From Bacteroidales bacterium (lineage in GTDB: Bacteria > Bacteroidota > Bacteroidia > Bacteroidales > 4572-128): 37,372 bases of DNA. Location: the NCBI GenBank assembly GCA_029938235.1, contig JAOZVH010000004.1, positions 1 to 37,372 on the forward strand. Reading direction: 5' to 3'. The notes under the pieces were generated by a model. That model saw only the letters and a program-made list of their open reading frames with translations. It did no database searches and was not told the origin of the DNA. How positions within the stretch are numbered: the first letter of the stretch is position 1; each line of letters begins with the position of its first letter. Below, piece after piece: positions 35,101 to 37,372 of this stretch. The position numbers and the translations under genes are program-made.

Positions 35101-36763
35101 TTTACCAGATATTTCTTTCGAAGGTTTAGCGGAAAATTATTGTAAAAATAGTGAATTTGATATTTTAACAGCAAGTATTTCTTCGGCGACTTTCTCTGAA
35201 AATATAGAAAATGAAAATGAATTTCATCCGGAAAATGCTGATATTGGAGAAAATACGATTTTTTTAACTTACACAGACCAAAACCTTTGTACTGCTTTGG
35301 ATTCTCAAAAAACCATAGTTTATGAAATTCCAGAGATAACTTTTGAAATTGAAAATAATGTATTTTGTATAAATGATGCACAAATTTTTTTAGATGTAAA
35401 TCCATTAGGAGGAACTTTCGAAGGAAATGCTCTTACAAATAATTCATTTTTCCCATCTGAAGCAGGAGCAGGAACTCAGGAAATTATTTATACTTATACT
35501 GACGAAAATTTTTGTACAAATTTTGTTACGCAAGAAATAATTGTAAATCCTTTGACGGATTTGAGTTTTATAAATTTAGAAGAAAGATATTGTGAAGATT
35601 TTGGAGATATAGAATTGCAAGCATATCCAAGTGGTGGAAAATTTTATAAGAACAATTCTTTTGAAGATGAAATTGAGAATTTTGTATATGAATATCCGGG
35701 GGATTATATTATTACTTATAAACACACAGACGAAAATAGTTGTAAAAATAGCATTTCAAAAAATATCAGAATAATGCCTTTGCCAAATGTTGATATTTTA
35801 AATTTGGATAGTATTTTTTGTGTAAATTCTAATGATATTGAGATTTTGCCATTTCCATTTACAGCAAAACTTTTTTATAATAATGAAGAAATAAATGAAA
35901 ATATTTTTTCTCCGGAAGATTTTGGAGTGGGAAGTTTTGAAATTATTTGTAAATATGAAGACATAAACAATTGTAAAAATTCTAAAACGAAAATAATAAA
36001 AGTCAAAGACATTCCTGATGTGGAATTTTTATTAGATTCAGATACTTTATTATGTCAAAATAGTGATTCTATTTTATTAAAAGCCATTCCAAAAGGTGGA
36101 ACTTTTTCTGGACTTGGTGTTGAAAAAGACTCTTGTTTTTTTCCTGAAATTGCAAATATTGGAACTCATAAAATTAAATATGTTTTCACAGATACTACAG
36201 CTTCTGATAAAAAATGTTCAAATTTTGCGGAAATAAATTTAAAAGTAAATTCTTTACCAAATTTAGAATTTGAAAAAAGTATTATAGAAACAGATTTACC
36301 TTTGAATTTGTATAATACTTTGAATATTGAAAATACTGACACTGATACGAGTTTTTTTAATTTCATTTGGAATGATGGTATTATTGATTTATTAAATTAT
36401 GAAATTAAAAATTACGGTAATTATTCTTTAAAATTGGAAAATAGAGATACAAAATGTTCTATTTTTGAAAATATTTCTATTGAACGAAGTTCTAATTATG
36501 GAAGATTAGTAATTAATGCTTATCCAAATCCATCTTATTCTCGTGATAAGTTAATGATTTCTGTTGACCAACTTGAAGAAAAAGATGTTGTTATTGAACT
36601 TTTAACTTTTATTGGTCAAGTTTTATATCATAAAGAAATTAAAGATGTTTTATTTTTTGTTGATGAATTTGATATTTCTAATTTAGAAGAGGGAATTTAT
36701 TTTATTAGAGTAAATTACGGAGTTCAAGAAAACACAATTAAAAAAGTTGTAATTATGAAATAA
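26171..36763 (+). CDS. Giant T9SS-secreted surface protein with 42 Cys-paired Ig-like repeats
   Basis: This 3530-residue protein consists almost entirely of a module of about 72 residues repeated 42 times by my count. Each unit follows L-E-x-x-Y-C-x-N-S, then x-E-G-G-x-F-S-G-x-G-I, F-x-P, A-G-x-G-x-H-x-I-x-Y, then Y-T-D-E-N-N-C and a closing V-x-I strand. The two Cys per unit probably form a disulfide. Such GGxFSGxG...YTDxNxC modules are common in large Bacteroidota surface proteins. Units 1-17 and 18-42 are separated by an Ig-like and a CARDB-like segment (about 30053-30600); a second Ig-like domain ends the array (about 36250-36490). The last 85 residues are a type A T9SS sorting domain (YPNPS, FIGQVLYHKEI, LEEGIYFIRVNYG, KKVVIMK), so it crosses the outer membrane and is anchored or released. 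A role in adhesion is inferred. The first ATG is probably not the true start. Confidence 0.93.
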   Translation: MFLYFSFFSINKKIQIKEDQVNIFGLEENYCENSENVTLIGNPEGGIFDGPGIYGNEFRPNSLTAGTYEISYIFGELSYSKIVTINTVTELNFENLELENFFCQNDTNNIVLKANVQGGIFSGDGVQDSIFSPFLLEAGTQTIHYQYYNEYNCLSTIEKEIEIKEKPNLSFSNLENRYCKNSEDIVLSANPENGTFYVENIIKNNFEISNLEIGSYAISYFYKDENNCTDSISKNVIINPIPELNFNSLEAEYCYNSQDIILNAEPEGGIFENEAVDGNIFNPSLLSSSGETNIVYNFTDENNCQNTISQTINILDLPEINFSGLDENYCNNDNSGNILNGEPAGGVFSGSGIIGNKFYPKNLSEGTYEITYNFSDENLCYNSVKKIVNIFGAGEISIENLENEYCINSENVNLEVNINGGIFSGDGITGSIFSPNDAGVGAKTINYSVEDANNCQLNHSKNIVIYDLPEVTMQSLTENYCVNSDDVAIIVFPENGEFSGDIEILNNTFSPSNIVAGNYEISYSYTNEKSCSNTITQNISINNLPILDFEGLESSYCGNENPVNLTPNIEGGIFSGVGVNSANATFNPNNLIPNEYEIYYTFTDENSCTNIDTQKVEILGLYDLEILNLYDSYCSDALPILLETNLNGGTFTGNGMVGNQFRPSDAEYGIFEISYQFSDANLCVSEVKKMVTVYSAPEVDFENLESDYCENSNVVNLVGIPENGSFEGNGIDEKAFNPEIAGEGIHSISYSYTDENGCYASKIKTAIVHPIEDIDFNGIEEEYCLNTEDAILTSETENGTFYGDGISGNLFKPNLAGVGNHTVTYSVTDEYLCTHSKTKNLVVYDLPNANFINFDQTYCLTSPEVILLPGNENGIFSGDGIIENEFKFSPELAGLGEHQITYTVTDENNCTNTETKKTDILEVPELEILGLEDNYCIGITEIELSANLEGGTFSGDGIVGNYFYPNNLEVGTYEVFYNFNNYCDNTISKTVNIRGLPELNFDGLDENYCHNADFVNLSSEQENGIFSGNGIIENKFFPQNAEIGENEITYTYTDEFNCENSISKSVNIYEIAELDFDGLDENYCINSVFAILTPNIEGGSFSENIENNEFNSQNLGVGTHQITYSFTDLNNCFLSKTKNVSVNDIPEINILNLDDEYCENSFSVNLESSPANCNFSGNGVIDNVFTPSLASYGINTIIATFTDEKNCSNSISKDVSIFDMEDLTIENLENDYCEDAENVTLSANIDGGTFSGAGINENIFSINNSGIGEHTIYYNYTDLNNCTQIISQNVNVHQNPVVDFGYTTNIFTDTPENIVLNAGAGFSSYEWQDGSNAQAFNVQTWGDYSVEVTDENSCKSIAEVSISFSTNDLGIKKIISPVSKCELSDNENIILEIENCGETILAGETITINYNIGSTPFVEVITLEEDFLAYTSLIHTFSQTADFSNFESYDFAFSLAGGDGNFTNDTKNAVIKNLNFVDLALDFENLEDNYCINSENSLLTTNVEGGIFSGNGINENYFSPELAGEGIHEIKYTYINENNCVSEITKNVEVFDVPNFDFEINDSYCMGSNPVFLNASVEGGNFSGNGINGINFNPNVAGVGSHNISYNYTDGNSCNYEITKSVNIYEPLIANINGLNDVYCKNGESSILIGFPESGSFSGTGISGSVFNPNFANDGENTIYYNATDFNGCAVNTTKNVFINSLEDLDFDLEENYCINSENILLTPNLENGIFSGEGIFENNFFNPSVSGIGNNAITYTYKDENNCVSQITKETNILSVGEVDFDGLENEYCVNSEDLILLPTIENGIFSGEGIDGNTFSPENAGEGAKNITYSVTTENNCLISVTKNVIIHGLPSLEFKNLEDFYCVSEQGFIMNTNYTGGIFSGNDGIAGNGFFPQIAGSGTHTINYNFTDENSCENTISKEVEIIELPDASFTELEEEYCLNTPDIDLEASNEGGIFSGDGIIENKFYPEFAGLGTHILEYSYTDENNCKNDLSQNVTIRNIPNVKFRMLDNSFCKSDEAIELEATPTGGTFSGNGVNGEFFDPNDAGVGTHNIEYNYVNNFNCSNTAIKSFTINDVPSLDFQGLENEYCHNSDIVNLTPNLTGGIFSGIGIYENTFNPSSLETGVYNISYSLNTENNCYSSVEKSVTILPIIDVDFTNLDTDFCINETNMTLSANDENATFSGTAVNKNIFNPSVAGIGTNTINLHFTDENNCNIVKSEIVNIHSLPNVDFQNLENEYCLSSDTVHLQGNFENGNFYFDNSALGDTFFRIDNYNVGNHQIKFSYLDEFNCFSYKTKDFVIANLPQIEFVNLEEEYCKNSEEVILQSNFPESIFSGEGVVDGVFYPNLLDENVETTIIYCSYTDEKSCVNSIEKEITINYPTEISFENLENSYCLNDEIVVLNSEFENSYFSGNGVIGNTFNPELAAAGEHNIYLHFVNDNNCFSDISQSVNVLELPNLSFENLENSYCKNDEKIALEANFENAIFEIQAEEKDTLDIPNLEVGSYNIICNYTDENSCSNSISKNVIINNFPDANFQGLDTAYCQNSLFSVLQANENGGEFNGDGLIENIFYPNLLDSGNYEISYNITNENNCSNSFTKLVKIHHLEEIIFLNLEENYCKNDIVVLKAAPSDGFFEGFGIESDSIFKAISSGEQIIFYNYTDTNNCFQKVSRITNIRNLPIIEFDELEKNYCKNDILIALNGNQLSGIFSGDGIIGNNLNPSLADAGENQITYSYTDNNNCTSEISQSFNINLLPDLSFENLENHYCKKDEIINIQTSPTYENTNFSGGNTDKDDELSLNEIGTFIINASYTDENLCENSISQNIEIHDLPTVSINLDSLDYCKGNSLHQLSVSPEGGTFEGMEVIDNSFSIDKLESGNYKIVYEFTDGFSCTAKDSVNFEIHSLPSVSFSGIDEEYCLNNDTVHLTGTPENGIFSNYTDTSFFVPSISGDFEIKYEFVDEFFCKNSQTKNFTVHNLPDISFEGLAENYCKNSEFDILTASISSATFSENIENENEFHPENADIGENTIFLTYTDQNLCTALDSQKTIVYEIPEITFEIENNVFCINDAQIFLDVNPLGGTFEGNALTNNSFFPSEAGAGTQEIIYTYTDENFCTNFVTQEIIVNPLTDLSFINLEERYCEDFGDIELQAYPSGGKFYKNNSFEDEIENFVYEYPGDYIITYKHTDENSCKNSISKNIRIMPLPNVDILNLDSIFCVNSNDIEILPFPFTAKLFYNNEEINENIFSPEDFGVGSFEIICKYEDINNCKNSKTKIIKVKDIPDVEFLLDSDTLLCQNSDSILLKAIPKGGTFSGLGVEKDSCFFPEIANIGTHKIKYVFTDTTASDKKCSNFAEINLKVNSLPNLEFEKSIIETDLPLNLYNTLNIENTDTDTSFFNFIWNDGIIDLLNYEIKNYGNYSLKLENRDTKCSIFENISIERSSNYGRLVINAYPNPSYSRDKLMISVDQLEEKDVVIELLTFIGQVLYHKEIKDVLFFVDEFDISNLEEGIYFIRVNYGVQENTIKKVVIMK
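26236..30052 (+). repeat. First block of 17 coding repeats in the giant protein
   Basis: Seventeen units of roughly 210-225 bases, each recognisable by the Y-C codon pair at its start and AATAATTGT-type N-N-C codons near its end. Units differ from each other by many substitutions, so the duplication is old apart from short shared phrases such as GGAGGAATTTTTTCCGGAGA. Confidence 0.85.
30053..30600 (+). other. Ig-like plus CARDB-like insert inside the repeat array
   Basis: The coding repeat is interrupted by NPVVDFGYTTNIFTD, SSYEWQDGSN, WGDYSVEVTDENSC (an Ig-like unit), then NDLGIKKIISPVSKCELSDN, IENCGETILAGETITINYN and FTNDTKNAVIKNL (CARDB-like). The same Ig-like pattern (FIWNDGI...NYGNYSLKLENRDTKC) returns just before the sorting domain. 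Confidence 0.7.
30601..36252 (+). repeat. Second block of 25 coding repeats in the giant protein
   Basis: Twenty-five more units of the same module (units 18-42), beginning LEDNYCINSENS and ending with a variant LLCQNSDSILLKA. Several late units are irregular: some lack the FSGxG core (for example units 31, 36 and 41), which suggests drift toward the C-terminus. Confidence 0.85.
36510..36763 (+). other. Type IX secretion C-terminal sorting domain (coding segment)
   Basis: This encodes the final ~85 residues with INAYPNPSYSRDKLMISVD, VIELLTFIGQVLYHKEI, FDISNLEEGIYFIRVNY and KKVVIMK. The order YPNP, G..v, L..GiYfirv, kk.vi.K is that of the type A (TIGR04183) sorting signal recognised by the T9SS. 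Confidence 0.92.
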
Positions 36764-36780
36764 TTATAATTTAAAAATTT

Positions 36781-36817
36781 AAAAAAATTCCAAAATTAAA
36801 ATTTTGGAATTTTTTTT
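36781..36817 (+). terminator. Intrinsic terminator of the giant gene
   Basis: AAATTCCAAAATT pairs with AATTTTGGAATTT (arms within 36781-36797 and 36800-36816) and a T-run follows. It begins 18 bases after the stop codon and has two G:C pairs in an otherwise A/T stem. Confidence 0.75.
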
Positions 36818-37105
36818 CAAAAAACTCCCAAAATTTCAACAATTTATTCGAAAAAAATTTTTCAAAATTCACCCCAAAATTTCAACATTTTTTAATTTAA
36901 AAGAATAAAAAAAAAATTTTTTCAAAAATCGTCCAAAATTTCAATATTTTTTAAATTGAAAATAAAAAAATTTTTTTCAAAAAACGTCCAAAATTTTAAT
37001 GTTTTTAAAAAAACAACATTGGAGGTTTTTTTTTAACCTCCAATGTTTCGACATCAAAAATCGTCCAAAATTTCAATATTTTTTAATTTAAAAGAATAAA
37101 AAAAA
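36810..37105 (+). repeat. AT-rich repeat array (array 4) interrupted by a hairpin
   Basis: Five copies of the intergenic repeat in the same orientation as array 1: T-run, CAAAAATCGTCC, AAAATTTCAATATTTT, then TAATTTAAAAGAATAAAA in two of them. The marker C is at 36818, 36863, 36923, 36978 and 37055. The last interval is longer because the hairpin at 37015-37047 sits between the A-run of unit 4 and the CAAAAA of unit 5. Confidence 0.8.
37015..37047. terminator. Perfect 13-bp stem-loop inside array 4
   Basis: AACATTGGAGGTT (37015-37027) and AACCTCCAATGTT (37035-37047) are exact inverse complements with a T7 loop. It has five G:C pairs, far stronger than the A/T stems around it. It could terminate transcription from either side, but flanking U-runs are short, so another structural role is possible. 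Confidence 0.6.
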
Positions 37106-37110
37106 CATCC

Positions 37111-37220
37111 ATATGCGTCAAGCGTCCACGATGATTTGGTATTCCACGTGTCAAGCGTGGACGCTTGACGCATAATAGGTAAGATACTTCCGTGTCAAGC
37201 GACACGCTTGACGCATAAGG
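37111..37220. repeat. G+C-rich mosaic palindromic element (BIME-like)
   Basis: By direct count 54 of 110 bases are G or C, against well under 30% elsewhere. The octamer GTCAAGCG occurs forward at 37117, 37150 and 37194 and reversed (CGCTTGAC) at 37162 and 37205. The outer stem TATGCGTCAAGCGTCCACG (37112-37130) pairs perfectly with 37156-37174. Two inner hairpins are 37150-37169 and 37194-37212, each followed by GCATAA. This alternating small-palindrome layout resembles REP/BIME elements or a MITE. Confidence 0.8.
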
Positions 37221-37251
37221 TTCTTGGGAGATAATGATAATGCAATGCAAT

Positions 37252-37314
37252 AATTCTTCCATTATTTGCCAATTTTATAATAATGGAAGAATTTTAAAAA
37301 ATTCTTCCATTATT
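37252..37314. terminator. Three-part inverted repeat forming two exclusive hairpins
   Basis: AATTCTTCCATTAT occurs at 37252-37265 and 37300-37313, and its inverse ATAATGGAAGAATT at 37280-37293. The middle copy can pair with either side; the right-hand stem is 17 bp (37279-37295 with 37298-37314). It may be a terminator for a minus-strand gene entering from the right edge, or an attenuator-like switch. Confidence 0.5.
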
Positions 37315-37372
37315 ATTATCTGAAACTTTCAAATCTACATTAAAATGACATTCCCAATGGTCAATACGTGGG
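37294..37372 (-). CDS. Possible C-terminal end of a gene entering from the right edge
   Basis: One minus-strand frame is open from the edge for 25 codons (RIDHWECHFNVDLKVSD, then NNNGRIF) and stops at 37294, with the hairpin set overlapping and following its end. The residue mix looks protein-like, but the piece is too short to identify, and its last codons lie inside an inverted repeat. Treat as tentative. Confidence 0.25.
   Translation of the reverse strand, partial: PRIDHWECHFNVDLKVSDNNNGRIF

Noticed and set aside
37111-37220. tRNA or other structured RNA gene in the G+C-rich segment
   Set aside because: The pairing is made of repeated identical octamers in alternating orientation, with no cloverleaf, T-loop or anticodon features.

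Overview
The window is very AT-rich chromosomal DNA (well under 30% G+C by eye), densely coding with long A/T-only gaps. It most likely comes from a member of the Bacteroidota. The evidence is a giant surface protein ending in a type IX secretion (T9SS) sorting domain, several SPI and SPII signal peptides of the Bacteroidota kind, TAnnTTTG promoter -7 motifs just upstream of several genes, a BatA-type protein, NqrE, and a fused CitD-CitE protein. Genes start mostly with ATG, and TAA, TAG and TGA all serve as stops, so the code is standard. No rRNA, tRNA, CRISPR array or complete insertion sequence was recognised.

Layout. 1-2.4 kb: an exported formylglycine-generating-enzyme-like (FGE) protein that is cut short, divergent from two small paralogous proteins related to its N-terminal part. 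2.4-2.75 kb: a tandem array of about 55-bp AT-rich repeats. 2.7-6.5 kb (minus strand): a der/engA and RluA-type pseudouridine synthase operon, then a CitD-CitE fusion. 6.6-11.9 kb (plus strand): an ankyrin-repeat plus putative beta-barrel protein, two lipoproteins, an Rpn-family nuclease, an M17 leucyl aminopeptidase and a solitary nqrE. 12.1-15.7 kb: a PDDEXK_4-type nuclease and a BatA/VWA membrane protein. 15.8-17.1 kb (minus): ybaB and a PstS-like binding protein. 17.2-19.5 kb: an exported WD40-caspase protein. 19.5-20 kb: a second 55-bp repeat array in inverted orientation. 20-23 kb (minus): a metal or cobalamin-type binding lipoprotein and an orphan sensor histidine kinase. 23.1-25.6 kb: a His-rich OB-fold-like lipoprotein and an LTA-synthase-like sulfatase-fold membrane enzyme. 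25.6-26.1 kb: a degenerate repeat array. 26.1-36.8 kb: one giant gene of 42 Cys-paired surface repeats with a T9SS tail. 36.8-37.4 kb: a further repeat array, strong hairpins, and a G+C-rich mosaic palindromic element unlike anything else in the window.

How it fits together. Housekeeping genes (der, RluA-type, pepA, ybaB, nqrE) are interleaved with an envelope and surface set: the T9SS adhesin, lipoproteins, the exported WD40-caspase, the FGE protein, the ankyrin-barrel protein and an LTA-synthase-like enzyme. Several genes that normally sit with partners are alone here (nqrE, citDE, pstS-like, the fecB/btuF-like gene, the histidine kinase), which points to a rearranged genome. The most unusual non-coding signal is the family of 54-58-bp A-tract/T-tract repeats. 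It fills the long intergenic gaps, with single copies next to many genes, and is joined at the right end by the G+C-rich BIME-like element.
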